Positions 25,961 through 37,130 of a stretch of 64,000 nt of DNA are shown here, in pieces; positions within the stretch are counted from its first letter, which is position 1; each line of letters starts with the position of its first letter. Made by a program: the position numbers and the translations under genes. The notes below the pieces were generated by a model. It was not told the origin of the DNA. It did no database searches and saw only the letters and a program-made list of their open reading frames with translations. Source of the stretch: Panopea generosa (taxonomy: Eukaryota; Mollusca; Bivalvia; Adapedonta; Hiatellidae); assembly GCA_029582155.1 (NCBI GenBank), contig CM055898.1, positions 30,445,745-30,509,744 of the forward strand. Direction: 5' to 3'.

Positions 25961-26570
25961 ATCAAGAGTGGTATTCCGGACATTTTGTAGGTTATGTTTA
26001 TAATGCATTATGGGATTCATTTTTCTTTTGCTGCGTGGCCAATGACAGTTTATAATCTCTTGCTAGAGATATTAACATAAAAAAAAACTCAACATTTGAC
26101 TGTGTCTACAAAAACCCGCATCTTAACATATTTTTTCATTATTCACTTGTAGAGGTACTTGAAGAGTCATTAGCACAATTTATGGACATTGAACCACCTC
26201 AGATTTTTACAAAAATTGTTCCAATGATTTAAAACTGGATTCTCGCTGTTTTGTCAATAGATTTAAGTGATGGTGGGAGACACTGATATTTCTGTTCCTC
26301 TCGTAAATTGTGTTGACATGGACCCTTTATTGGTGTGTTAGACCCCTAATATTCTGAGTCTCAATAGGGATTAGTTTCACTCTGTTCTAATGTAACAAAA
26401 GTGGGTTTTTTCTAGGTTTGATGCCTTTTGAAAACCACATTTCACAGTATTGTTATTTATGCCTCATTAGCTCATGTATAGTTCAGATAGGGCTACCCCA
26501 GAAGTGAACTGAGATGAAAATCATCTGGAAACATGATCGAGCAAACTCTTGTGAATCTAGTCTCTTTTAT
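25961..26570. other. Spacer without supported features
   Basis: No frame or repeat seen. Confidence 0.45.
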
Positions 26571-26730
26571 AGTTTATACTAGTTTAATTTAGCTTGATTG
26601 CGAAGATAGATTAATTAAAGCTTTTATGAACTGCTCTCGAGTTTGCTTCTTGGGTAAAACCAGTACTCAGTGTTTTTTTTGTGGTTTTTTGAGAGACATC
26701 GGGTCAAGCTGGTGAACCTGCTGGTGTAAG
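26571..26730 (-). mobile_element. SINE family E, copy 1a, head lost
   Basis: Body half of a family E unit, directly followed in the same orientation by copy 1b. Shares 'tttagcttgattgcga', 'gagtttgcttcttgggta' and 'ccagtactcagtgtt'. Confidence 0.65.
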
Positions 26731-26925
26731 TTTACTTTATACTAATTTATTTTAGCTTGATTGCGATGAAAGCTCAGAGCTTATATGAACCTCTCTGAGT
26801 CCGCTTCCTGGGTAGAACCAGTACTGAGTGTTGTTTTATGCAAGGCATCGGGTCAAGCGGGGGATCGGACCCGCAACCTCTGGTGTAAGTGGCCACTACC
26901 CTATCCACAACACTATAGAGCTGCT
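26731..26925 (-). mobile_element. SINE family E, copy 1b, full head
   Basis: Reverse complement starts GCAGCTCTATAGTGTTGTGG, continues ATAGGGTAGTGGCC and has B box GCGGGTCCGATCCCCC. Body as in copy 1a. The two are a head-to-tail dimer. Confidence 0.75.
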
Positions 26926-27093
26926 TTTTTATATTTTTAATCAACTATGATACCAGTATAGGTATTTAACATATCCATGTAATTATTTGGTATGCTCAGA
27001 GGTCATGAGTTTGATCCATGGCTTAACCTTATGACCTTTGCACCTTTTTTTCAGTTATGTAACCGTGGTTGTCACACCTATTCTTGTTTCTGA

Positions 27094-27295
27094 GTTCCAT
27101 TAGGCAGCTAGTCAGTACTTAATCCTTTATCTCTCCAAGTCACTGACTACTTCCCAACATAGTCAGAGGTGTGAGATGCATGGTCGTAGAACGAAGTTTT
27201 TGGTCATTATTAAAGAGACTGTGACTGAGTGAGGATTTGAACTCGCGAACCCTGGAAGGACTGTCATACATGTTACGGACTGAGCTATCTGGGTC
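27094..27295 (-). mobile_element. SINE family B, copy 1
   Basis: Reverse complement: GACCCAGATAGCTCAGTCCG head, B box CGAGTTCAAATCC, then 'acagtctctttaataatgac' and the B body 'gttgggaagtagtcagtgac'. Confidence 0.75.
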
Positions 27296-29027
27296 AGGTT
27301 CAGAACCGTTTTGTACAAGCATAATTACCATAATTGCAGATTTTTTATTGCCTTATTTTAAACTAACCTGGAATGACTGAAATTTCAAGATACATTGTCA
27401 GTAAGAAAGTATGCACCAAATGGAAAACAATTTGCATGAAACCCTTTGAAGAAAGGCTAATTTAAGTAGAGCAAGTACTCCTTTAGTACTTTGCATAAAA
27501 AGGGGTGTGGCCCCGAGGTGCTTCCAGACTTGTAAATGTAAAACTGGAGCAATGGTCTGGATGAAGAATGTGTGGCACATTGAGGCAAAACAGCATGTTT
27601 TATAAGCTGACAATGGGGAACCAGTAGATCATTGTAAAGCAGGGATGCGGAATGTTCAAATTATAGGCTTCGTCCACTGTTGATGCATCCAGTCAATTAA
27701 CCGCGGGATTTGTTGATGTTATTCATACTTACGGGTCATTCTATACCTGTTATTTACCGTCATTCCACTTAAATTATATAATTTGTAGACTAAATTATTT
27801 TTATCTATTAAGTGTAAAGTGTATCAGGTGACTCAAGCCGGCGGGGACATACCACCACTTTGGTCCCCCCACACACACTCACCACCACAGACATACTCTT
27901 GTATGTGATTTGGGTTTGTTGTATATTTAGTATTTTTATAAGGAAATTGACAATTGACTGTACAAAGATTGTAAATCTGGCCTTGTCCAGCAACATGTTC
28001 AAGATTCAATAAATGGAAGGATGTGACACTTATGTGGTTTGATTGTCAATTTTGGCGAGAAATTCCTCGCTAAATCATTATTTGTTCATCCAGAAGAACA
28101 AATATTCACCTCATTTATCTTCGTCAATGATCGCTTGGTCAAAAACCCTTTCTCCAAGCAAATTTAATTTCAATTTAATTCTTGTCAGTTTTCGTAATCT
28201 GCACCAGTTTCCATCCCATACCTTCTTTCTTTTATATAGTAATTATTTAGTTGAGCAATTTCAATTTTTAGTCTCATCATTTGCAAATTTTCCCCTACGA
28301 TTATTCGCCATATTTTTTTACAAATTCTTTGGAATGATAATTTTCAATTAAGTGCATATTGGAGTGAATCAGAAATTAATGTTTATTTTTCTTGACCATG
28401 AGGTCTAAGGTCATCACTAATTTAAATATGCACTAAAGACTTTATTATTATCCCTAGCATACTGCTCGTCCTTGGAATTTGCGGTACAAAAAGAACATTC
28501 ATCGACAGGAAATACAATTCACTTATTTTTGTCATTTTCACATTATGCTCGGTTCAGAGATGGGCGCTCTTTTGTCATGTTCAGACAATCAGTTTATATT
28601 AAATTATTATATTTCAATAGAAAGTCGGGTGAAATGGTCAACAAGTGTTCTTCAGGATACCGTTATTTTTATGTTGAATTACTTAGTATTCATTGCTTTG
28701 AACATCCGCCCACTTCACTGGACAGAAGAGCGGCCGGGCGGACAAAAATTAAATCCACAATAAAAAAGCAATTTATTATAAACTATTTTCTAATGACTGT
28801 TACTTTTTTTTTATTTATTAAATGCGTCAACACCTTGCGGTGTATTAGACGTATGGATTTATATTACATATACAATTAATGTGTTGATAATAGTTTATAA
28901 ATGGGAGTTAACGGGTACATTTTGGGTAATTTCTGAATAACAAACAAAACAAATATATCCCAGATCTCAAGACTACCATAAACAAAAAAAAAACATAATT
29001 TGCACAACTACAGTTTCCAATGAAACT
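27296..29027. other. Spacer without supported features
   Basis: Several open frames of 60-135 residues (27398 minus, 28043 plus, 28472 plus) lack splice sites, codon bias and family resemblance. GC rises briefly at 28725-28742. Confidence 0.45.
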
Positions 29028-29316
29028 GCCGGGGACCAGTTAGCTTAGTCAGTAGTATGGTTGACTGCTATATCAATCCAGTTTGAATCCCTTCTTGGTC
29101 ACAGTCTTCGCGATGATTACAATATACAACATTGCGTCTTTTGTCATTCATCTTTCACCTCTGTTTCAAGAGGGAAAGTTATTAGTCACAAAGATGGGTT
29201 TGCTTGAGTACTGGTTAACCTTCTAGTATCCCAGGGAAGTGTGGTTCAACTGATTGTTTGTTAGCCCTCAGTGGCGTAAATGTAATGCTAAATATTGAAA
29301 CAAACAATCAAAAAAA
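29028..29316 (+). mobile_element. SINE family A, copy 5, full length
   Basis: Head gccggggaccagttagctta, B box 'gtttgaatccc', body with 'gagtactggttaaccttcta', end 'taatgctaaatattgaaac'. Confidence 0.8.
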
Positions 29317-29490
29317 CGAATCCATCCAGACATAAAAATTATCAGTTTTTCTTGAACTTCGAACTAGAGATAAATATTTCAGGATTAACATAAAAAAAAA
29401 TACAGTATCAATGTTAAACCGGAAATGTCAGAACTGACTGTCCTCCAAACTACAAAAAAACAACAAGTTTTACAAGTACATTCTGTTAAT

Positions 29491-29736
29491 AGCGGTGCTC
29501 TAGGAATAGAGTGTCCACCTTGCATGCAGAAATTCATGGGTTAGATTCCTAGCCAGGTCATACCAAAGACTTGAAAAGTGTTCCTTGCTTGGTGCTCAGT
29601 GTTTAGAGGCTAGTTCTAGGTGTGGTTTCCCCAGTCTCAGTTTAATGTGACTCGGTGTGGTATAGTGTCTCAAGAAGACACTATCACGATATGACTGAAA
29701 AGTTGTTGAAAGTGATTCAACACCATACAATTACAA
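29491..29736 (+). mobile_element. SINE family C, copy 1, diverged
   Basis: Head tagcggtgctctaggaatag, B box ATGGGTTAGATTCC, then 'gtcataccaaagacttgaaa' and end 'ttcaacaccatacaatta'. About 60 bp of the central body is deleted compared with the copy at 34314. Confidence 0.7.
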
Positions 29737-30278
29737 CATACAAATATTTCTCCCAAACTGCAGAAATTTAATGTTACCTTGATACAAACTACACAAACAT
29801 AGTATACAAAATTGGCTCTCAGCTACAAAATTGAACTGACTTTTGTTCTAATCTTTTACATGACAGTATCTTGCAAATTTTCCCAATTTTGGAGGCTGTC
29901 AACTGTAGACAGAAGATATCCCATTCAGTTGTTTGTTTTCAGTTTCAAATGAGATGGTGTGATACAGCCTTTGCATGATTTAGCGTAACCATACACCCAC
30001 CTTTACCCAGTGATCTCGTTCCAGTGTAAACATTTCTATTCTTCAGGCCTGCAAGGTGGAGGAAAGGTGACACCTCTGAACCAGATATGTTTGGCTTTTT
30101 GTACAAATTTGCTGATTTTTTCATTCTTCATCAGACCACACAAAACAAGCAGTCTTTACTAAAGCCGTCTAATACACTACATGTAAAACAAATTGAAATG
30201 AGAAATCGCAGCCTTTCCACCTAACTGTGTGGGTATGAGACAGATCAGAGTTACTGTAGAAAGATATTTGTTTTATTT
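29737..30278. other. Spacer without supported features
   Basis: No supported frame; an acceptor-like ttctattcttcag at 30040 leads only to a 23-nt stretch. Confidence 0.45.
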
Positions 30279-30448
30279 GATTGCAAAACAACTTATACAA
30301 ATCATGCTCTAAGTATATCTGGGTAAATGCTTAAAGCATATGCGGATAAAAGAGTCTTGCTCAAGGACACCACTCAATGTCATAGTAGTGGCAGAGGATC
30401 AAACTCAGGACCCTCCAATCCTGGGAGTGATGCTCTACCACTGGACAC
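30279..30448 (-). mobile_element. SINE family F, copy 1
   Basis: Reverse complement starts GTGTCCAGTGGTAGAGCATC with B box 'gagtttgatcctc', then 'gtggtgtccttgagcaagac' and an end 'aacttgttttgcaatc'-like word. Confidence 0.65.
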
Positions 30449-30495
30449 AAAGATTGTAATAGACTAACGGAATGATAGTTAAAGGTCTGCTTATA

Positions 30496-30702
30496 TTGAC
30501 CTTTTGCTGGATAGATACACGTTTCCCCGCACCAATCACAGAAGGCCTTTCACGAGCAATCTGAACACTTCCTGCACTGTTTTCCATTCTGTCAGTTAAT
30601 ATAAACATAATTCACCAAATTATTCAAAAACCTTCTATATTAGGTGTCCAAAGGCATCTATATTAGAGGTGTCAAAAGGCATCTATATGAAGTAAAGGGT
30701 TA
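30496..30702 (+). mobile_element. MITE-like element G, copy 2, left hairpin arm lost
   Basis: Aligns to the element at 58011 over its whole length. Right end CTATATGAAGTAAAGGGTTA is intact, left end 'gaccttttgctggatagata' is diverged. It keeps only the right arm of the internal hairpin and has a short internal duplication of 'ctatattaggtgtccaaagg'. Confidence 0.7.
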
Positions 30703-30714
30703 ATGGAGAGTCCA

Positions 30715-30840
30715 AAACCTTTATGTGAGAAAGTTTGCCTTGACGAAGGACATTCACTGTCTTTCTGTTCAGATTGCATCTAAAATTGCATCTGAGATCT
30801 TCTCCCAGTAAAACTTGATATGCCATTATTATTATAATAA
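30715..30840 (+). mobile_element. SINE family D, copy 5, 5'-truncated
   Basis: Begins inside the body at 'tatgtgagaaagtttgcc' and ends 'cccagtaaaacttgatatgc'. No head. Confidence 0.6.
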
Positions 30841-30863
30841 CCTGTCATATGTGTATCTTGCAG

Positions 30864-31015
30864 GATACAGCTTTGTCTGATTCCAAATGGAACAGCATCT
30901 ATTTTGTGGTTAAAACCACAAGTATGTGGTTGTCACTTCCTACCAATGGAATTTTATTAGGTGATAACACCTACTGCTGGGCACCAGTGAACCCATTACA
31001 TAACAGTAATTACAG
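30864..31015 (+). CDS. Possible orphan internal exon
   Basis: A 152-nt stretch between acceptor gtgtatcttgcag| and donor TACAG|GTAGAG, open for 50 codons in phase 0. It reads DTALSDSKWNSIYFVVKTTS, then MWLSLPTNGILLG and so on to NSNY. It follows directly after a SINE D fragment and precedes the 21-bp minisatellite. No partner exon was found, and a second frame is open for 31 codons. It contains short inverted words (accaca...tgtggt), so it could be part of an unrecognised mobile element. Confidence 0.2.
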
Positions 31016-31234
31016 GTAGAGATGGGGATTTAATCATAACTGGTGCCCCACCACATCAGCTGGTGCTGTGGCATTGTCACATGAACAGCTGTTTTTTGCT
31101 GTCACCAAACATTGGTGAGGCTGGCTTTTACACGGTGGCATAACATTTTTGCAAATATTTTTCTTAATGTATTATTTGCAAAAATTGAAACAGCGATTTT
31201 TTGTAAATTGAGCCAGTTATATGACATTGTGCTG

Positions 31235-33460
31235 TTAGTCATTTATCTGTGCTGATGAGCCAGTTGTGTGCTGATGAGCCATTTATTTGTGCTGATGAGT
31301 CATTTGTTTGTGCTGATGAGCCAATTATCTATGCTGATGCACCATTTATATGTGCTGATGCGCCATTTGTTTGTGCTGATGAGCCAATTATCTGTGCTGA
31401 TGCGCCATTTATATGTGCTGATGAGCCAATTATCTGTGTTGATGCGCCATTTATATGTGCTGATGAGCCATTTGTTTGTGCTGATGAGCAATTTGTCTGT
31501 GCTGATGCGCCATTTGTTTGTGCTGATGCGCCATTTATATGTGCTGATGAGCCATTAATATGTACTGATGAGCCATTTGTTTGTGCTGATGAGCCATTTG
31601 TTTGTGCTGATGAGCCATTTGTATGTGCTTATGAGCCATTTGTATGCGCCATTTGTATGTGCTGATGAGCCATTTATATGTACTGATGAGCCATTTATCT
31701 GTGCTGATGCGCCATTCATATGTGCTGATGAGCCTTTCATATGTGCTGATTAGCCATTTATATGTGCTGATCAGCCAATTATCTGTGCTGATGCGCCATT
31801 TATATGTGCTGATGAGCCAATTATCTGTGTTGATGCGCCATTTATATGTGCTGATCAGCCATTTGTTTGTGCTGATGAGCAATTTGTCTGTGCTGATGCG
31901 CCATTTGTTTGTGCTGATGCGCCATTTATATGTGCTGATGAGCCATTAATATGTACTGATGAGCCATTTGTTTGTGCTGATGAGCCATTTGTTTGTGCTG
32001 ATGAGCCATTTGTATGTGCTTATGAGCCATTTGTATGCGCCATTTGTATGTGCTGATTAGCCATTTATATGTACTGATGAGCCATTTATCTGTGCTGATG
32101 CGCCATTCATATGTGCTGATGAGCCTTTCATATGTGCTGATCAGCCATTTATATGTGCTGATCAGCCATTTGTTTGTGCTGACTAGCCATTTCCATGTGC
32201 TGATGTGCCATTTGTATGTACTGATAAGCCTTTCATTTGTACTGATCAGCCATTTATATGTACTGATGAGCTATTTGTCTGTGCTGATGAGCCATTTATC
32301 TGTGCTGATGTGCCATTCATATGTGCTGATGAGCCTTTCATATGTGCTGATCAGTCATTTATATGTGCTGATGAGCCATTTGTTTGTGCTGACTAGCCAT
32401 TTCCATGTGCTGATGTGCGATTTGTATGTACTAATCAGCCTTTCATATGTACTGATCAGCCATTTGTTTGTGCTGACTAGCCATTTCCATGTGCTGATGT
32501 GCAATTTGTATGTACTGATAAGCCTTTCATATGTACTGATCAGCCATTTGTATGTGCTTATGAGCCATTTATATGTGCTGATGAGTAGTTTGTATGTACA
32601 AATGAGCTATTTGTATGTGCTGATGAGACATTTGTTTGTGCTGATGTACCAGTTGTGTGCTGATGAGCCATTTATTTGTGCTGATGAATCATTTATTTGT
32701 GCTGATGAGCCATTTTTATGTACTGATTAGCCATTTATATGTGCTGATGAGCCATCTGTATGTGATGATGAGTCATATCTATGTGCTGATGAGCCATTTC
32801 TAGGTGCTGATGAGCCATCTGTTTGTGCTGATGAGCCATCTGTATGTGTTAATGAGCCATCTGTATGTGCTGATGAGCCATCTGTATGTGCTGATGAGCC
32901 ATCTGTATGTGCTGATGAGCCATCTGTATGTGCTGATGAGCCATGTGTATATGCTGATGAGCCATCTGTTTGTGCTGATGAGCCATCTGTATGTGCTGAT
33001 TAGCCATTTATATGTGCTGATAAGCCATTTATATGTGCTGATTAGCCATTTATATGTACTGTTGAGCCATCTGTATGTGCTGATGAGCCATCTGTATGTG
33101 CTGATGAGCCATCTGTATGTGCTGATGAGCCATGTGTATGTGCTGATGAGCCATCTGTTTGTGCTGATGAGCCATCTGTATGTGCTGATTAGCCATTTAT
33201 ATGTGCTGATTAGCCATTTATATGTGCTGATTAGCCATTTATATGTACTGATGAGCCATTTATATGTGCTGAAGAGCTGTTTGTATGTGCTGATGAGCCA
33301 TTTATATGTGCTGATTAGCCATTTATATGTGCTGAAGAGCTGTTTGTATGTGCTGATGAGCCATTTGTATGTGCTGATTAGCCATTTATTTGTGCTGATG
33401 AGCTGTTTGTATATACTGATGAGCAATTTATATGTGCTGATCAGCATTTTGCTTGTGTTA
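31235..33460 (+). repeat. Minisatellite TR9, 2.2 kb, unit 21 bp
   Basis: About 106 copies of TGTGCTGATGAGCCATTTGT plus A. A 391-bp block is duplicated (for example 31491 and 31882; 31711 and 32102) and a 189-bp block near 32930 recurs near 33120. Spacing is very regular. Open frames on both strands (CADEPFI, VLMSHLY) are artefacts of the 7-codon unit. Confidence 0.96.
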
Positions 33461-33505
33461 TTAATGTTGTATCAGCCAGTGCCGTTTTGGTCATACCAAT
33501 ACATT

Positions 33506-33645
33506 CTAGCTTGATTGTGATGAAAGCTCAACTTATGAACCGCTCTCTAGTCCCCTTCCTGGGTAGAAATAGCACTGAGTGTTTTTTGTTGTTTTTTTCA
33601 GAGATATCAAGTCAAACTGGGGATCAAACCCGCAACTTCTAGCTT
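33506..33645 (-). mobile_element. SINE family E, copy 2
   Basis: Shares 'ctagcttgattgtgatgaaa' and 'ggggatcaaacccgcaactt' with copy 1b; the outer head is diverged. It abuts the end of the 21-bp array. Confidence 0.6.
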
Positions 33646-34313
33646 GAGCAATGTTGTCTGATATTTGAGATTTTTCATATTTTTAAAATATGTTGACATT
33701 GTACAAATATTATATCTCATTAAAATAATTTTTAAAAAAGAAGCTGTCCTTCAGACTGCTAATAAATCGTTATATAAATATTTTATCTCTATTATTTAAA
33801 TGTTTAAATACTTAAAAAAAATATAAGAGGGAAGAAAATCTTTAGAAACGAAAAAAACAGTTGTCATGAACAGGATGTTTGCACATTTCATTTACTTTGT
33901 GGTAACAACCTGCTGATGTAAATCATATCAAATTATTCTGAACAGTTCAACTATACGATCACCTTCTTTGTGCTGAGGTGTTGCGAAAATTTCAATTATT
34001 ACGTTACTCAATAATGCTTTCTTTTCATACAAAACCATATGTTACCTGGTGTTTGTGCACTTAAATGTCACATTGCTCCTTATTTATGTACAATATGCTT
34101 CTTTCATACCTTATGGTGCATATGTCTTTTCCCATTCTTATCTTATGTTTGATCAAATCCTGTGAAGATTTGTTCAAAGATGGTATATAATACTGATACT
34201 TCCTTTTTATGTTACCTTGCTTTGTGGGCTTAAACTTCAAATTCATACATTTAATAGCTGAACAGACTTAAAACTATCCTCAAAATGCTCAGTGCCAAAC
34301 TCTTTTAAGAAGA
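33646..34313. other. AT-rich spacer
   Basis: The minus frame at 34061-34246 is lysine/isoleucine-rich from AT bias and unsupported. Confidence 0.45.
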
Positions 34314-34625
34314 CCATGGCGTTGTCTAGCGGTAGAGCGTCCTCCTCGCATGCAGAAGGTCGTGGGTTCAATCCCCGGACGGGTCATACCAAAGACTTTA
34401 AAAATGGTATTAAAAGCTTCCCCGCTTGATGCTCAGCATTTAGAGGACAGTTCTAGGTCTGGTCGGCCCAGTGTTAGTATAATGTGACTGGGTTGGGTAT
34501 CATACCATGTGTCTGCGGCATGATACTCCAGTGTGACAGCGCTCAGAATACTGTCTCAAGTAGACACCATCGCGATATGGCTGAAAAATTGTTGAAAGCG
34601 ACGCTAAACACCATACAACAACAAT
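34314..34625 (+). mobile_element. SINE family C, copy 2, full length
   Basis: Head gcgttgtctagcggtagagc, B box GTGGGTTCAATCCCC, body with 'gtcataccaaagactttaaa' and 'gggtatcataccatgtgtct', end 'cgctaaacaccatacaacaa'. Flanks tcttttaagaa (34301) and tctttaaagaa (34630) look like an 11-bp duplication with one mismatch. Confidence 0.85.
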
Positions 34626-34658
34626 GACATCTTTAAAGAATCTTCTTCTACTATTTTC

Positions 34659-34746
34659 TGAAGTCTTTAGTGTGACCCGGCTGGAGACCGAACCCTCAAC
34701 CTTTCGCATGTGAGACAGTCGTTCTACCTCTAAACCATCATTGCGG
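34659..34746 (-). mobile_element. SINE family C head, fragment
   Basis: Reverse complement reads GATGGTTTAGAGGTAGAACG, then GAGGGTTCGGTCTCC and 'gggtcacactaaagac', the first third of family C. It faces the full copy just upstream tail to tail. Confidence 0.6.
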
Positions 34747-35789
34747 TTGAGCGCTGTCTGCCACTGGTGTTCCAACTATTGCCTTTTAAACTGTATTGTG
34801 CTATACCATGATTTAAGGTACTGCCTCCATGATAACAATGAATTTCTTTCTTCCGCTTTTTACAAGATCCTTTCAACTTCTAGCTTCTGACCTGTTGCCC
34901 CTTTATTTCGAATACCCTTTCACCAAAAATAAGCAACCCACATTTTTTTGTGCAGAAAGTAGCAATTTATCGTAAATTTATTCACTGTTGGACAAAGCTA
35001 CATCAATATTAAACCTTGAAATGTTTGGCGTAACATTTAAAGCACCGGAAACTGAACCTGATGATTTAACTCCTGACAAATGTCACAGCCGGCCGTGTAG
35101 CCGTCATAATTACCGGTGAAATTTAACAAATCATTACTGCCGGTCTTTCATGGTCATTACATCAGCCACATAATGAAATTCACTTTCTTTTGTTATGAGG
35201 GATACAAGGTAACAGGGTAACTGTAACAGGGTCAAATTTATAAGGTCAAGCAAGATATGACATTATTGAACTCTCAGGACATGAGGGGGACAAGTTTAAT
35301 GTGCTACGTACATTGTTTTGGATTAAATATATTTTATTGCTTTCACATAACAAGAAATTAGGTTGGGTCACAAGTTCTAGCAACATTAGTAATGGCCCTC
35401 CCTTTCCAATACAACATAAGAATCAAGATGGCAATTATAACATTCAATAGCATATAAACCAACAATAAAAGAAAATGAAGAGATAAACAAAAAGAGAAAA
35501 TAATAAAAGTAGGAAATAAGAAAAAAAGAAAGAAAAGACATAACATGTTTATTTTTAAATGCTGTCATAACATTGTAGGGTCATAAAGCTGGGTATCTGA
35601 TGCCGAGAGTCAGTTGTTGGCAAAAAGTTTTGTGTTGTACTATGTACTATATTTTTGTCACTAGTATAACTTTTATGTACTCTTACCTAACAAAAGGGCA
35701 CATGTACTTAGGGATGTTAAGGCATGTTATAAGACAGCATACAGAAACTGCAGTATTCCAGTTTGGTTTGGTTTTTTTCATATTTAGCA
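34747..35789. other. Spacer without supported features
   Basis: Open frames at 35358-35568 (minus) and 35600-35866 (plus) are low-complexity or unsupported. Confidence 0.45.
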
Positions 35790-36120
35790 CCCCCAACAAA
35801 CAAGTTGGCAAGGATAGTCCTGTTTGTCAGTTTGTCTGTGTCTGGTTTGCCACCTTTAACCGCTAACTTCACACTTTCCGACTTGTGTGTTATACAAGTT
35901 ATGATTTTTTACAGAATTATTTCCCTTGATGTACTTGTGGATATGTGGATACCGGGTTGTGGAAAAGTGGATACCGGTATGTGGAAATGTGGATACCAGT
36001 ATATTCACAATTTCATGTCTGGTCTGTAACTTTTTAACTTCCTTACATAAACTATTTAGACACTTAAATCTTTGAATAATCTCAGGTGACAAGGTTCTAT
36101 AAATCTTCGCTTGCTATTGA
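35790..36120 (+). repeat. Degenerate intergenic element with small tandem repeat
   Basis: Carries 'acagaattatttcccttgat', a phrase typical of mollusc intergenic elements. At 35938-36003 about three copies of a 22-bp unit GTGGATACCGGTATGTGGAA are inserted. Confidence 0.4.
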
Positions 36121-36447
36121 CAGAGTAAAAGTAAAGTTTTCTCATGTATTATACAAAACAAGTAATAAAGTTTCTACAAATTGCTCTCAGTGGAATGGAT
36201 GAAAGGTTGGTTGTCTGTCTGATAGTATTCGAAGAAAGAAATTTTCTGAGAGGAAGTCAAACAGTGTGCTCTCTGATCTGACCTTGCAGGACTCCTAGAT
36301 AAATTTAGGTCTGCGCTGTTTACAAATTGCACCAAGTGAAGAGTTTTTTAAATCCATCACTCAAATTAGGAGTTTAAACTCGGGGGGTTCATTTATACCA
36401 AAAGTATTGGTGCTTTATAATAACAAATTGGTATAAAATGGAAATTA

Positions 36448-37130
36448 TCTGAGTTGGTTACTCCTCTAGATGTCAATACAGGGGTCGTGAGCATGAGTTC
36501 TAAACCCCTGGCTGCGGTCTCTATGATGATCAGGTCTCTAATCCCCGGGCTGCAGTCTCTGTGATGATCAGGTCTCTAATCCCTGGGCTGCAGTCTCTGT
36601 GATGATCAGGTCTCTCATCCCCGGGCAGCAGTCTCTGTGATGATCAGGTCTCTAATCCCCAGGCTGCAGTCTCTGTGATGATCAGGTCTCTAATCCCCGG
36701 GCTGCAGTCTCTGTGATGATCAGGTCTCTAATCCCTGGGCTGCAGTCTCTGTGATGATCAGGTCTCTAAACCCCTGGCTGCGGTCTCTGTGATGATCAGG
36801 TATCTAATCCCCGGGCTGCAGTCTCTGTGATGATCAGGTCTCTAATCCCCGGGCTGCAGTGTCTGTGATGATCAGGTCTCTAAGAATGATCACAGTCACT
36901 ATGACGTTTGGCCATGAACTTAGTTCTACGGTCATGAATCTCCCACCTGTATAATTATGTTGGGAAGGAGTCAGTGACTTGAAGAGATGAGGTTTGTCAA
37001 AAACTGGTTAATCACCTAGCAGAGCCCAAGAACAATGATAAGATGCTCAAATTGACTTTAGTAATACTGTTGAAAATAGGTGCAAAGCCCCATACATACA
37101 TTTAAACAAATAAACAAACAAACAAACATA
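36448..37130 (+). mobile_element. SINE family B, copy 2, swollen by an internal array
   Basis: Head gagttggttactcctctaga and B-box word GAGTTCTAAACCCC, then the 38-bp array (separate entry), then the normal B body 'gttgggaaggagtcagtgac', 'aatactgttgaaaata' and a tail of AAACAAAC units. Without the array it would be about 300 bp. Confidence 0.75.
36500..36885 (+). repeat. Minisatellite TR10, unit 38 bp, inside a SINE
   Basis: Ten copies with GATGATCAGG at exactly 38-bp spacing (36525, 36563, 36601 ... 36867). The unit is TCTCTAATCCCCGGGCTGCA then GTCTCTGTGATGATCAGG and corresponds to the B-box region plus the following body of SINE B. Confidence 0.95.

Noticed and set aside
28472-28879. 135-residue plus frame
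   Set aside because: A second frame of 94 residues overlaps it, codon use is AT-driven and there is no recognisable domain.
31235-33460. CTGATGAG resembling a hammerhead core or snoRNA C/D boxes
   Set aside because: No GAAA partner or stems for a hammerhead and no paired C and D boxes at suitable spacing; it is one motif repeated by tandem copying.
31249-33514. Open frames on both strands in the 21-bp array (CADEPFI, VLMSHLY, LISTYKW)
   Set aside because: Repeat translation; open on both strands at once.
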